The notes beneath the pieces are model-generated. The model worked only from the letters and a program-made list of their open reading frames with translations, was not told the origin of the DNA and did not search any database. Positions 24,878 to 33,778 of a stretch of DNA of 64,000 nucleotides are shown here, in pieces. Both the position numbers and the translations under genes were made by a program. The stretch is from Sulfurimonas crateris (lineage in GTDB: Bacteria; Campylobacterota; Campylobacteria; Campylobacterales; Sulfurimonadaceae): contig NZ_SZPX01000001.1 in the NCBI RefSeq assembly GCF_005217605.1, positions 186,001 to 250,000 on the forward strand. The letters run 5' to 3'. How positions within the stretch are numbered: the first letter of the stretch is position 1; every line of letters begins with the position of its first letter.

Positions 24878-25282
24878 TTATATCGTATAGTTTAAAAATT
24901 TGTTTTGATAGCTTGAGAGTTCCATAATGCTAATATCAAAAATATCTTTTATGCTCTCTCTTGACTCTTCAAAAAACATATTCAATAGAGGATGATTGAT
25001 TTTTGCATCAACAATTTTCAGGTCATCCTCAAGAGCGATTAGAATATCCAAAACTTTTACCTCTTTTGGATCGCGTGCGAGTTTATAGCCGCCTTTGGCA
25101 CCTCTGATGCTCTCTACGATCCCTGCACGCCTAAGTTTTCCAAGAAGCTGCTCAAGATAATTTTGAGGAATGTTTGCGTTGGCAGCTATATCTTTTATCT
25201 GCATCACAGAGTCGCCTTCATGCTTGCTTAGTTCGCAAATAGCGGCAAGACCGTAACTGCCTTTCGTTGATATTAGTGGCAT
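24878..25282 (-). CDS. Rrf2-family transcriptional regulator
   Basis: 134 aa. Winged-helix region at residues 1-85 with the Rrf2 signature IPQNYLEQLLGKLRRAGIV and RGAKGGYKLAR. The three Fe-S ligand cysteines of IscR are missing, so it is more like the CymR type, which senses cysteine metabolism through a partner. Divergent from the cys operon, with palindromes in the shared spacer, so it is the likely local regulator of sulfate assimilation and of itself. Confidence 0.88.
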   Translation of the reverse strand: MPLISTKGSYGLAAICELSKHEGDSVMQIKDIAANANIPQNYLEQLLGKLRRAGIVESIRGAKGGYKLARDPKEVKVLDILIALEDDLKIVDAKINHPLLNMFFEESRESIKDIFDISIMELSSYQNKFLNYTI

Positions 25283-25297
25283 TGTTACTCCAAATCT

Positions 25298-25303
25298 ATT
25301 ATA
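25298..25303 (-). promoter_or_regulatory. -10 box (TATAAT) of the rrf2 unit
   Basis: On the minus strand TATAAT lies 15 bases before the ATG, with TTTGGAG as the ribosome-binding site. A short palindrome GTAAA-GTGA-TTTAC (25337-25350) lies upstream of it and could be an operator. Confidence 0.5.
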
Positions 25304-25417
25304 TCAACGCGAAGTATACACTTTTTTCAAAACAATGTAAAGTGATTTACTTGTAATTAAATATATATTTTTTCTTCATTAAATTCCCCCCAATTATAGG
25401 CTTATGTTTATAATCTA

Positions 25418-25481
25418 TACTAATTTAGTAATGTATAACACAACAAAATCACTTGACTTTGTTTCTGAAACCGATTATACT
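25418..25481 (+). promoter_or_regulatory. sigma-70 promoter and candidate Rrf2 operator of the cys operon
   Basis: TTGACT (25453-25458) and TATACT (25476-25481) are separated by 17 bases, an almost consensus promoter ending 34 bases before the first gene. Just upstream, TACTAA-T-TTAGTA (25418-25430) is a perfect 6+1+6 palindrome, a plausible binding site for the divergent Rrf2 protein. Regulation is inferred. Confidence 0.6.
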
Positions 25482-25515
25482 TTCGTCAAATAAATTAAAA
25501 TTGGAGAAAATTAAG

Positions 25516-25962
25516 ATGTCACAAAGTGAACATATAACAAAAGATCTTTTTTGCAAGAATCAGAGCCGTATGCATGCCGGACTCTTGGTTATGCTGATGT
25601 GCGCCTATCTGTTTAGCGCGAATGTAGCTATTTTATATGTTTTGGTTTATGACTTTTTAATGAGAATATATATGGCACCGCATATGAGTCCTATATATTT
25701 AATCTCTACTTTTTTAGTCAAGATAGCAGGACTTAAGAGAGAAGCTACGGATGAAAACGCAAAAGAGTTTGCTTCTCATGTCGGTTTGACACTTCTTTTT
25801 GCATCTCTTGGCGCAGAACTTTTAAATGAGACGACGATCGCTTATCTGCTGGTTGGATTTTTAAGCATATGGAAAATCGCAGAAGCTACAAAAGAGTTCT
25901 GTTTTGCGTGCAAGTTTTATGAGCTGCTAAAGAGCAGAAATATTGAGCTGGAGTCACTATGA
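25516..25962 (+). CDS. DUF4395 family membrane protein
   Basis: 148 aa from ATG 25516, chosen because GGAGAA lies eight bases upstream; the frame also runs further upstream, but there it would overlap the promoter. About four hydrophobic segments. N-terminal Cys in LFCKNQSR and C-terminal FCFACKFY CxxC. Paralogue of the minus-strand gene at 24,431. First gene of the sulfate assimilation operon, so possibly a transport or thiol-handling component. No established function. Confidence 0.75.
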   Translation: MSQSEHITKDLFCKNQSRMHAGLLVMLMCAYLFSANVAILYVLVYDFLMRIYMAPHMSPIYLISTFLVKIAGLKREATDENAKEFASHVGLTLLFASLGAELLNETTIAYLLVGFLSIWKIAEATKEFCFACKFYELLKSRNIELESL

Positions 25963-26007
25963 GTTATGTGAATGATATAGTTTCTGGCACTGGTGCAGGG
26001 AGCAAAG

Positions 26008-26238
26008 ATGCAGGAAAAAGCTTACAGATCGGTAATTAAAACAATCTCTTGGAGAACGCTTGGGACCATAGATACAATGGTCATCTCCTATATTATAACA
26101 GGCAGTTTGGTTATGGCGGCTTCCATAGGCTCTATAGAGGTGGTAACGAAGATGATCCTCTACTACTACCATGAGAGAGCATGGAACAAGATAGATATAG
26201 GCAGGCATAAAGCGGTTGCCGGTGATTATCATATTTAG
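26008..26238 (+). CDS. DUF2061 membrane protein
   Basis: 76 aa. ATG 26008 is preferred over an in-frame GTG at 25993 because AGGGAGC lies six bases before it. Recognised by SVIKTISWRTLGTIDTMVIS and YYYHERAWNKI, the DUF2061 pattern: two short membrane helices and a Tyr/His/Glu-rich end. DUF2061 proteins are often beside assimilatory sulfate reduction genes. A role in sulfate or sulfite handling is plausible but unproven. Confidence 0.8.
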   Translation: MQEKAYRSVIKTISWRTLGTIDTMVISYIITGSLVMAASIGSIEVVTKMILYYYHERAWNKIDIGRHKAVAGDYHI

Positions 26239-26251
26239 ATAAAGGGATTTT

Positions 26252-26962
26252 ATGAGAGAAAAGGTTCAAAAATTAAATACAGAGTTTAAACATCTGGATG
26301 CAAAGGATGTTTTGGAGCATTTTTTAAAACTCTATATAGACAAAATAGCTCTATCGTCAAGTTTTGGTGCAGAAGATCAGGTACTAACTGACATGATCTT
26401 AAAAATAGACGCAAATACCCAGATATTTACGCTCGATACAGGTAGATTGCCGCAGCAGACCTACGATGTTATGAGCAGAACAAATTTAAAGTACAAAACA
26501 AAAATAAGGGTCTACTTCCCAGATTGCAGAGATGTAGAGAGACTCTATCACAAGCAGGGGGCTAACGGATTTTACGACTCCGTAGAGAATAGAAAAGAGT
26601 GCTGTTATGTAAGAAAGATAGCACCTCTTAAAAGAGCTCTAAACGGGCTTGAAGTTTGGATCACCGGTCTTAGAGCCGAGCAGAGCCCGACGCGTGAAGA
26701 GACAGAGATGTTAGAGTGGGACGAGAGCAACGGTGTAATAAAACTAAATCCGCTGATTTCATGGAGCGAGAGCGATGTCTGGAGCTATATTAGAGAAAAC
26801 GGTGTGCCATATAATTCACTGCATAATGAGGGATACCCAAGCATTGGGTGTGAACCTTGTACGAGAGCAGTTCAAGCAGGTGCAGATTTACGAAGCGGCA
26901 GATGGTGGTGGGAAAGCCCGGAACACAAAGAGTGTGGATTGCACATAAAGGAGACAAATTGA
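26252..26962 (+). CDS. cysH: assimilatory adenylylsulfate (APS) reductase
   Basis: 236 aa. Reduces activated sulfate to sulfite with thioredoxin. P-loop [11 protein letters not shown] near residue 36, [14 protein letters not shown], and [12 protein letters not shown]. The [4Fe-4S] ligands are present as C117-C118 and C200-x2-C203, and the catalytic Cys is C228 in HKECGLHI. The iron-sulfur ligands mark the APS-using class, and no APS kinase (cysC) is seen here, consistent with direct use of APS. The stop overlaps the cysD start (TTGA). Confidence 0.94.
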   Translation: MREKVQKLNTEFKHLDAKDVLEHFLKLYIDKIALSSSFGAEDQVLTDMILKIDANTQIFTLDTGRLPQQTYDVMSRTNLKYKTKIRVYFPDCRDVERLYHKQGANGFYDSVENRKECCYVRKIAPLKRALNGLEVWITGLRAEQSPTREETEMLEWDESNGVIKLNPLISWSESDVWSYIRENGVPYNSLHNEGYPSIGCEPCTRAVQAGADLRSGRWWWESPEHKECGLHIKETN

Positions 26963-27870
26963 TAGATACAAAGAGATTGACACATTTAAAACAGCTAGAA
27001 GCCGAATCGATCCATATTCTTAGAGAGGTGGTCGCTGAGTTTGACAATCCCGTGATGATGTACTCTGTGGGTAAAGATTCGGCGGTAATGTTACATCTCG
27101 CACTTAAAGCTTTTTTTCCGGCAAAACTGCCGTTTCCGCTTCTGCATGTAGATACAAGATGGAAGTTTAAGGAGATGATAGAGTTTCGGGATCAAAGAGC
27201 AAAAGATGAGGGGTTTGAACTTCTTGTTCACACCAACCCCGAGGGAGTAGAGATGGATATTAATCCATTTGTTCACGGCTCGGCAGTTCATACGGACATA
27301 ATGAAGACTCAGGGGCTCAAACAGGCGCTTAACAAATATAAGTTTGACGCTGTCTTTGGCGGGGCAAGGAGAGATGAGGAGAAATCCAGAGCAAAAGAGA
27401 GGATATACTCTTTTAGAGATAAAAACCATAGATGGGACCCGAAAAATCAGAGACCTGAGCTATGGAGTATCTACAACTCGCGTGTTCATAAGGGCGAGAG
27501 CATAAGAGTTTTTCCTCTTAGCAACTGGACGGAGCTTGATATCTGGCAATATATCTACCTAGAGCATATCCCGATCGTTCCGCTCTACTTTGCCAAAAAA
27601 AGACCCGTTGTTCAAAAGGACGGCGTCAAGATAATGGTCGATGATGAGAGAATGCCGATCGAAGAGGGCGAAGAGATAAAAGAGGAGATGGTGCGCTTTA
27701 GAACTTTAGGGTGTTACCCTCTTACGGGTGCGGTTGAGTCAAATGCGACAACACTTGGTGAAATTATTCAAGAGATGCTCTTGACTAAGACAAGTGAGAG
27801 ACAGGGGCGTGTGATCGATAATGATTCGGCGGGTTCAATGGAGAAGAAAAAAATAGAGGGGTATTTTTAA
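26959..27870 (+). CDS. cysD: sulfate adenylyltransferase subunit 2, TTG start
   Basis: 303 aa. With CysN makes APS from ATP and sulfate. The PP-loop motif is [17 protein letters not shown] (about residues 30-46), followed by [12 protein letters not shown] and [16 protein letters not shown]. The start is TTG at 26959, seven bases after AAGGAG and overlapping the cysH stop; an upstream ATG in frame would lie deep inside cysH. Ends at the family's usual KKKIEGYF. Confidence 0.96.
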   Translation: MIDTKRLTHLKQLEAESIHILREVVAEFDNPVMMYSVGKDSAVMLHLALKAFFPAKLPFPLLHVDTRWKFKEMIEFRDQRAKDEGFELLVHTNPEGVEMDINPFVHGSAVHTDIMKTQGLKQALNKYKFDAVFGGARRDEEKSRAKERIYSFRDKNHRWDPKNQRPELWSIYNSRVHKGESIRVFPLSNWTELDIWQYIYLEHIPIVPLYFAKKRPVVQKDGVKIMVDDERMPIEEGEEIKEEMVRFRTLGCYPLTGAVESNATTLGEIIQEMLLTKTSERQGRVIDNDSAGSMEKKKIEGYF

Positions 27871-27871
27871 G

Positions 27872-29284
27872 ATGTCGGTACTAGAGAAAAAAATAGCAAC
27901 AGATATTGAGAGTTATCTCAAAGAGCATGAGAATAAGCAGCTACTCAGATTTATTACATGCGGGAGCGTTGATGACGGCAAAAGTACGCTTATTGGAAGG
28001 CTTTTGCACGACTCGAAGATGATCTTTGAGGATCAGCTTGCAGCCATAAAAAAAGATAGCAAAAAGAGCGGAACAACGGAGGGGGAGTTTGATTTATCAC
28101 TTTTAGTTGACGGTCTGCAGAGCGAGAGAGAGCAGGGTATCACCATAGATGTTGCCTACAGATACTTTACGACGGACAAGCGAAAGTTCATTATTGCTGA
28201 CACTCCGGGGCATGAGCAGTACACGAGAAATATGGCAACGGGTGCCAGTACTGCGGATCTGGCAATAATCCTCATCGATGCAAGACATGGGATCCAGACA
28301 CAGACAAAGAGACACTCTTTTATAGCAAAACTGCTTGGGATCAAGCATATCGTAGTTGCCGTAAATAAGATGGATCTGATGGATTTTTCTGAGGATGTTT
28401 ATGAAAATATTAAAAAAGAGTATCTCTCATTTGCAAAGGATATAGGGCTTAGTGAAGATATTACGCTTATTCCGTTATCTGCCTTAAACGGGGACAATGT
28501 TGTTGATATGAGCAAAAAAACTCCGTGGTACAAAGGTGAGACGCTTCTGCACTGTTTGGAGAATATAGAGATAGAGAGCGACAGGGATCTGGTTCATTTC
28601 AGGATGCCGGTGCAGTACGTAAATAGACCAAATCTGGACTTTAGAGGATACTGCGGGACGATCTCTTCGGGTGTTATAAAGGTGGGAGAGAGCATTACCG
28701 TTTTGCCATCAGGGAAGTGCTCAAAGGTCAAAGAGATAGTGACTTATGATGGTAATTTAGAGTATGCCTACGTGCAGCAGGCTGTAACCATTACACTTGA
28801 AGATGAGATAGATATAAGTCGTGGGGATATCATGGTGAAGAGCGATGAGCAGCCGGACAGTGCCAACACTTTTGATGTGAATATCGTCTGGATGAGCGAA
28901 GAGCCGCTGCTTAAGCATAAGCAGTATTTTATAAAAAGAGCTTCTTCTGTGGTTGTGGGTAGCGTTGAGAGCTTTTACTATAAAACGGATGTAAACACAC
29001 AGGAGCATCAGAGTGCAAATCTACTAAATCTAAACGAGATAGGACATGCAAAGCTCTCTCTTGAGAGTCATCTGGCGTATGACCCATACATTAAAAACAA
29101 GGCTATGGGAAGCTTTATAATCATAGACAGAGTTACAAACAACACACTCGGAGCTGGGATGATCGTTCAAAAATCTCAAACAGATTCAAAAGCAAAAGCT
29201 CACGAATATTCAGAGTTTGAGACAGAGCTAAATGCACTTGTAAGGAAACATTTTCCGCACTGGGAAGCAAAAGAGATTTTTTAG
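27872..29284 (+). CDS. cysN: sulfate adenylyltransferase subunit 1 (GTPase)
   Basis: 470 aa, an EF-Tu-like GTPase that drives CysD. G1 [13 protein letters not shown]3 [12 protein letters not shown]4 NKMDL are intact. The length and the C-terminus (ending WEAKEIF) show that no CysC (APS kinase) domain is fused, unlike CysNC proteins. One base separates it from cysD. Confidence 0.96.
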   Translation: MSVLEKKIATDIESYLKEHENKQLLRFITCGSVDDGKSTLIGRLLHDSKMIFEDQLAAIKKDSKKSGTTEGEFDLSLLVDGLQSEREQGITIDVAYRYFTTDKRKFIIADTPGHEQYTRNMATGASTADLAIILIDARHGIQTQTKRHSFIAKLLGIKHIVVAVNKMDLMDFSEDVYENIKKEYLSFAKDIGLSEDITLIPLSALNGDNVVDMSKKTPWYKGETLLHCLENIEIESDRDLVHFRMPVQYVNRPNLDFRGYCGTISSGVIKVGESITVLPSGKCSKVKEIVTYDGNLEYAYVQQAVTITLEDEIDISRGDIMVKSDEQPDSANTFDVNIVWMSEEPLLKHKQYFIKRASSVVVGSVESFYYKTDVNTQEHQSANLLNLNEIGHAKLSLESHLAYDPYIKNKAMGSFIIIDRVTNNTLGAGMIVQKSQTDSKAKAHEYSEFETELNALVRKHFPHWEAKEIF

Positions 29285-29293
29285 GAAAAGAGT

Positions 29294-30853
29294 ATGTCAA
29301 AAGAGACAAAAGCACAAAGAGTTGAACGTATAAAAAGAGAAAAAGACGGTCTAGATGTTTTTGCAGATATCTACCGCTATGCAAAGAGCGGCGAAGATAT
29401 TGACCCCGAAGATATAGACAGATTTAAATGGTACGGGCTATATACCCAAAACACCAATCTTCAAGAGAGAGAGGACAAGACGCTCTACTTCATGTTAAGG
29501 GTTAAGCTAGAGAGCGGCAGGATGGATTTAAATCAGCTTGAAGCGGCTCTGGAGATCTCAAAGAGGTATGCAAGAGGCACGGCTGACTTTACGACAAGGC
29601 AGGATCTGCAGTTTCACTTTATCAGAGTGGAGGATCTGCCTGCAATTTTTTCATGTTTGAGCGAGGTGGGACTTACTACCGCTTTTGCGGCCGGAGATGT
29701 TGCCAGAAATGTGGTTACATGTCCCGTAAGCGATGTAGATAAAGAGCGCCTTTATGATGTGGAGGCGATAACCAAAGAAGTTAATGACTACTTTGACGCA
29801 AACAGAGAGATATCGAACTTGCCGCGAAAATATAAGGTTGGAATCAGCAGCTGTCCCAAACACTGTGCCTCGCATGAGATACAGGATCTAAGCTTTAACG
29901 CAAAAAAGAGTGAAGAGGGCGAAGTGATCTTTGATGTCAGCGTGGGCGGAGGACTGGCATCAAACAAGCGTATAGCTTCTCATATAGGCTATATAGAACC
30001 GCATCAGGTTTTAGCAGTTGCCAAAGCAATCACGGAGATTTACAGAGACTATGGTAACAGGGAGAATAGAAACAGAGCAAGACTCGGGCATCTGCTCGAC
30101 GCTCTGGGGGTTGAACAATTTATCGAGATATTGCACTCAAAAGTAGATTTCAGACTTCAACTGGATGACGTGCAAAAATATACTCCTTATGTAAATAGAG
30201 AACATTTCGGTATACACAAGAGTATAAATGAGGGCAGAAGTTACATAGGTTGTGCCATAAATGGGGGAAAAATAGGAGCCGAGGGGTTGAGCGGGCTTAT
30301 AAAGATAGCTAAAAAATATGACGTTACTGCTATAAGAGCGACCACGGCGCAGAATTTTGTCATTACAGATCTGCCTAGTGAAAATGCCGTCTTTGTGGTA
30401 GAGGAGTTAAAGGAGATGGGTATTGATGCAGAGCCATCTGTGTTTAAGGCAAGAACGCTCTCTTGTACGGGGATAAATTTTTGTAAATTTGCCGTCTCCG
30501 AGACAAAAGATCTGGCAGCAAAACTGGTTGAACATCTCCAGAGAAAATTTCCGCATTTTGAAGAGAGGCTCTCCTTTAGCGTCAACGGATGCCCAAACTC
30601 ATGCGCACATCCGCATATAGTAGATATTGGGCTTTTAGGTTGTAAAGTGAAGAGGAACGGCGAGAGTGTCTCAGGATTTGAGCTTGTCTTAGGTGGAAAT
30701 TTAGAGGGAGATAAGAGCAGTTTTGGGAGAAAAACGGGGATAAAATTTGCAGCAGATGATACATTTAGGGTTGTTGAGAGCATAGTAGAGAGTTATCAGG
30801 GGAGCCATTACAAAAATTTTTATGATTATGCTTACGGAATAATTTATGAGTAA
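29294..30853 (+). CDS. siroheme sulfite (nitrite/sulfite) reductase
   Basis: 519 aa, a ferredoxin-type nitrite/sulfite reductase with two half-repeats. The siroheme/[4Fe-4S] site comprises TGINFCKFAVSE and NGCPNSCAHPHI (the CxxxxxC...CxxxC pattern). Other motifs: ARGTADFTTRQDLQFHF and SSCPKHCASHEI. Context in the cys operon, after ATP sulfurylase and APS reductase, points to assimilatory sulfite reduction to sulfide rather than nitrite reduction. Overlaps the next gene by eight bases. Confidence 0.88.
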   Translation: MSKETKAQRVERIKREKDGLDVFADIYRYAKSGEDIDPEDIDRFKWYGLYTQNTNLQEREDKTLYFMLRVKLESGRMDLNQLEAALEISKRYARGTADFTTRQDLQFHFIRVEDLPAIFSCLSEVGLTTAFAAGDVARNVVTCPVSDVDKERLYDVEAITKEVNDYFDANREISNLPRKYKVGISSCPKHCASHEIQDLSFNAKKSEEGEVIFDVSVGGGLASNKRIASHIGYIEPHQVLAVAKAITEIYRDYGNRENRNRARLGHLLDALGVEQFIEILHSKVDFRLQLDDVQKYTPYVNREHFGIHKSINEGRSYIGCAINGGKIGAEGLSGLIKIAKKYDVTAIRATTAQNFVITDLPSENAVFVVEELKEMGIDAEPSVFKARTLSCTGINFCKFAVSETKDLAAKLVEHLQRKFPHFEERLSFSVNGCPNSCAHPHIVDIGLLGCKVKRNGESVSGFELVLGGNLEGDKSSFGRKTGIKFAADDTFRVVESIVESYQGSHYKNFYDYAYGIIYE

Positions 30854-32154
30854 AGATATATTTAGACCGCTTCTTGCCAGCAAAAAAGAGCTAAAAGAGG
30901 AGATAAAGAAGAGTATTATAGGGATTCATAAAAAGTACTATTTTGATTATACGGCTTCTGGGTTGGCATATAAAGCAATAGAGTCTCGTATGGCGGAATT
31001 ATGCAAATACTCACTCAAAAGAGGCTTCAATGGCTGCAAAAACGGATCTTTTGTACAGAGAAGCACGCAGACATCTAAAGAGCTCTTTAAAACTTGAACC
31101 GGATTTTGCGATACTGCCATCAGGTTGCGGAGCAACGGCAGCTATAAAGAGGTTTCAGGAGATACTAGGGATATATATTCCGCCTGCAACTCGTAAAAGA
31201 TTTAATATTCAAAGCTGTGGCGGATCACGCCCTTTGGTGATAGTAGGGCCTTATGAGCACCACTCAAACGAGGTGAGTTACCGAGAGGCTTTGTGTGACA
31301 TAGTTCGCATAGGATTGGATGATAACGGAGTGGTTGATACAGGGCAGCTTGAGAATGTTTTAAAAAAAAACAGAGGTAGAGAGATAATAGGAGCTTTTTG
31401 TATCGCTTCAAATGTAACGGGCATTATCACCCCTTATGAAAAGATCTCTCTGCTCCTTCGCAAATATGGTGCAATAGTCTGCTTTGACGGTGCCGCATCA
31501 TCTCCATATATGAATGTTCCCTCCTCATTTTATGACGTAATGTTTCTATCTCCGCATAAACTTATAGGAGGTCCTGGTTCATGCGGACTTTTGGCTATCA
31601 GAAAATCTCTTATCGATGAGAGCATATCTCCATCTTTTGCGGGCGGAGGAACGGTTGAGTATGTAGACCGCAGTTCTCATAAGTTTATTGATGAAAAAGA
31701 GTTAAGAGAAGACGCCGGGACATCTCCCATTCTGCAGCTTATCCGCGCCGCACTTGCATATCAGCTTAGAAACAAGATCGGATTTACCTGGATAAAAAAT
31801 GAGAAGAACAGACTCCTAAAACATCTCATAGATGGCCTGTTGAAAATTCCAGGCTGTACAATTTATGGAAATATGAGAGAGGAGAATATAGGGATAGTCT
31901 CTTTCAATATAGAGGGGGTAGACCCATATAGTCTATGCTCAAGCATGTCAAGCAAAAACGGTCTGCAGACTCGCGCAGGCTGCTCTTGCGCAGGACCGTA
32001 CGGGCATGATCTTTTGGGGCTGGAGGATGAACATGCCATAGAGGAGAAACCGGGATGGCTCCGTATAAGTATCCACTTTTCCCAAGAGATAAGCGACATT
32101 GACTATCTTCTTGCGGCACTTAATAAAACCATCTGTGAGATTAAGAGCTATTGA
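30846..32154 (+). pseudogene. cysteine desulfurase-like gene with a frameshift
   Basis: Class V PLP-dependent aminotransferase of the Csd/SufS type split between two frames. The first ~52 codons run from ATG 30846 through FDYTASGLAYKAIESRMAE; the match then continues in the +1 frame as YANTHSKEAS near 31000 and runs to 32154. The change near 30998-31003 fits loss of two bases or gain of one. The rest is intact: PLP Lys in MFLSPHKLIGGPGSCG and the active-site loop RAGCSCAGPYG. An internal ATG at 31030 could still give a truncated 374-aa protein. A sequencing error is also possible. Confidence 0.8.
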
Positions 32155-32197
32155 ATATTTGCAATAGTACAATTTAATAAAATTTCAGGAGTGTAAA

Positions 32198-32824
32198 ATG
32201 GTTTATGAATTATCAAACCCGGTTACAAAGACTCTTATTATGCATTTAAGAGACCAGAGCAGCGATGCCCTCCGTTTTAGGCATACCGTTATGGAGCTTA
32301 CAAAGCAGTTGATGTATGAGGCGCTTAAAGAGCCGGTTCTTACGCAAAAGAGTATAACGACATGGCGCGGCAAAGAGAGTTATGAAGTTATAGATGAGGA
32401 CAATATTGTGGTCGCAACCGTTTTACGGGCAGGAATGCCGATGCTTGATAGCGCGGTGGACCTTCTGCCTGGGGTCTCTGCAGGATTTTTGGCGATGAAA
32501 AGGGATGAGACTACTCACAAAAGCGTTTTATACTATGACAGGTTGCCTGACTGCAAGGGAAAAACCGTTATCTTGGTTGATCCGATGGTTGCAACCGGAG
32601 GCTCTATGATGGATGCCATAGAGCTTATCAAGGGCAGAGAGCCGCTGAAGATAATTACGCTAAATATCATAGGCTCGCCTGAGGGCTTGGAGAAAGTAAG
32701 CAAGGCGTATCCTGAAGTAGATATCTACATAGCGCAGATAGATGAGAGACTTAACAGCGATAAGTTCATAATCCCGGGGCTTGGGGACGCTGGTGATCGC
32801 TCTTACAACACCGTAAAACAGTAG
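32198..32824 (+). CDS. upp: uracil phosphoribosyltransferase
   Basis: 208 aa, family length. Salvages uracil with PRPP to UMP. The PRPP loop is VILVDPMVATGGSMMDAI (about residues 125-142); the uracil-binding end is PGLGDAGDRSYNT. AGGAG lies eight bases before the ATG. Its TAG abuts the ATG of the following methyltransferase. Confidence 0.97.
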   Translation: MVYELSNPVTKTLIMHLRDQSSDALRFRHTVMELTKQLMYEALKEPVLTQKSITTWRGKESYEVIDEDNIVVATVLRAGMPMLDSAVDLLPGVSAGFLAMKRDETTHKSVLYYDRLPDCKGKTVILVDPMVATGGSMMDAIELIKGREPLKIITLNIIGSPEGLEKVSKAYPEVDIYIAQIDERLNSDKFIIPGLGDAGDRSYNTVKQ

Positions 32825-33709
32825 ATGACTATAGACTTAAGAGGCAAAACCTCAAACGAGATACTGGAGTGTTTTGAAGCTCTGGATGTAGAGGGCGGTG
32901 AAATAGTAGAGGCTGAGGTCCTAGAGTCCGATATAGAGAGTATCGGCTACAAGGCTTGTGTCGATCTGGCACAGCTCTATTTTATGAAGCTTCTTACCCC
33001 GATAAAAAAAGATGAAAACACAACCATTTTAAGATTTCAAAAGCTGCATCTCAACAGTTCTTTTCATAACGATAAAGACAACGGCAGAGAAAAGTATGGC
33101 GTAGAGAGCGATTTTTTCAGTATCGACAAAACAAAGCAGTTCAGTTTTTTGTACCACTATAAAAAAGCATTGGAATTTATAGATGTTAAGAGTAAAAAGA
33201 GGGTTTTAAACCTCGGAGTAAACCGCGGTGATGAGTTTAGTGTCATAAAAGATATGCTTGATGGCAAAGAGTTTGCAGATATGGAGTTTATCGGGATTGA
33301 CTACTCCGCTTCGGCGATCGAGTTTGCAAAAAAAGAGTTCTCTCGTTGTGAAAATGTCGAGTTTATCTGCCATGACATAAACGCTCTTAGTGAGCTGGAG
33401 TTAGGAAGATTTGACCTCATTATCTCCATAGGAACGCTTCAAAGCTCAAACATCGAGTTTAATGCTACTTTTATGTCCATGTACCAAAACTACTTGGCAG
33501 AGGGCGGTGCAATGCTGCTCGGTTTTCCAAACTGCAGATGGATAGAGGGCGAGATGATCTACGGCGCAAAAGCCCCTAACTACTCATTTAGCGAGCTTGG
33601 ACTTGTTTTAAAAGATATACACTTCTGTAAAAAGTATCTACAGCAGAAAAAGTACAGAACAGTGGTAACGGGGAAGGATTATCTCTTTTTGAGTGCGAGA
33701 AAGATTTAG
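32825..33709 (+). CDS. class I SAM-dependent methyltransferase, 3' end replaced by island-borne copy
   Basis: 294 aa. Motif I is [12 protein letters not shown] (about residues 121-132), acidic motif [12 protein letters not shown], then [13 protein letters not shown] and the motif LGFPNCRW. Substrate unknown. The last ~21 codons and the stop are part of a 64-bp repeat found again at 37592-37655. The left copy ends ARKI-TAG, while at the right copy the frame continues ARKIAQK-TAA, so the original protein was probably 297 aa and the present end was supplied by the inserted R-M island. One residue also differs between the copies (KYRT here, KYRA there). Confidence 0.85.
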   Translation: MTIDLRGKTSNEILECFEALDVEGGEIVEAEVLESDIESIGYKACVDLAQLYFMKLLTPIKKDENTTILRFQKLHLNSSFHNDKDNGREKYGVESDFFSIDKTKQFSFLYHYKKALEFIDVKSKKRVLNLGVNRGDEFSVIKDMLDGKEFADMEFIGIDYSASAIEFAKKEFSRCENVEFICHDINALSELELGRFDLIISIGTLQSSNIEFNATFMSMYQNYLAEGGAMLLGFPNCRWIEGEMIYGAKAPNYSFSELGLVLKDIHFCKKYLQQKKYRTVVTGKDYLFLSARKI

Positions 33710-33778
33710 TTTAAAACCTGCTTTTTCAAAGCCTAAATCTAAACCGCCTGCACCGCTGAAGAGGGATATCATGTTCAT
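33638..33778 (-). pseudogene. severed N-terminus of a third C5-cytosine methyltransferase
   Basis: Minus-strand ORF of 46 aa. The first 22-23 codons read [20 protein letters not shown] plus GF, the textbook motif I of a Dcm-type methyltransferase. The match stops at about 33710, where the direct repeat begins; the rest is noncoding antisense of the host gene. Its ATG overlaps the HNH stop (ATGA), so it was the next gene of the R-M operon before being cut by the left junction. Confidence 0.8.
33642..33705. repeat. left 64-bp direct repeat of the R-M island
   Basis: Aligned at a constant offset of 3,950 bases with 37592-37655: 62 of 64 positions identical, with 46 consecutive identical bases (33660-33705). 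The two mismatches are at 33646 and 33659. Lies in the 3' end of the host methyltransferase gene; identity ends abruptly two bases before its stop codon. Confidence 0.95.

Noticed and set aside
30241-30883. Minus-strand ORFs of 60-180 aa under the sulfite reductase gene
   Set aside because: Antisense shadows; the plus-strand frame has both siroheme cysteine motifs.
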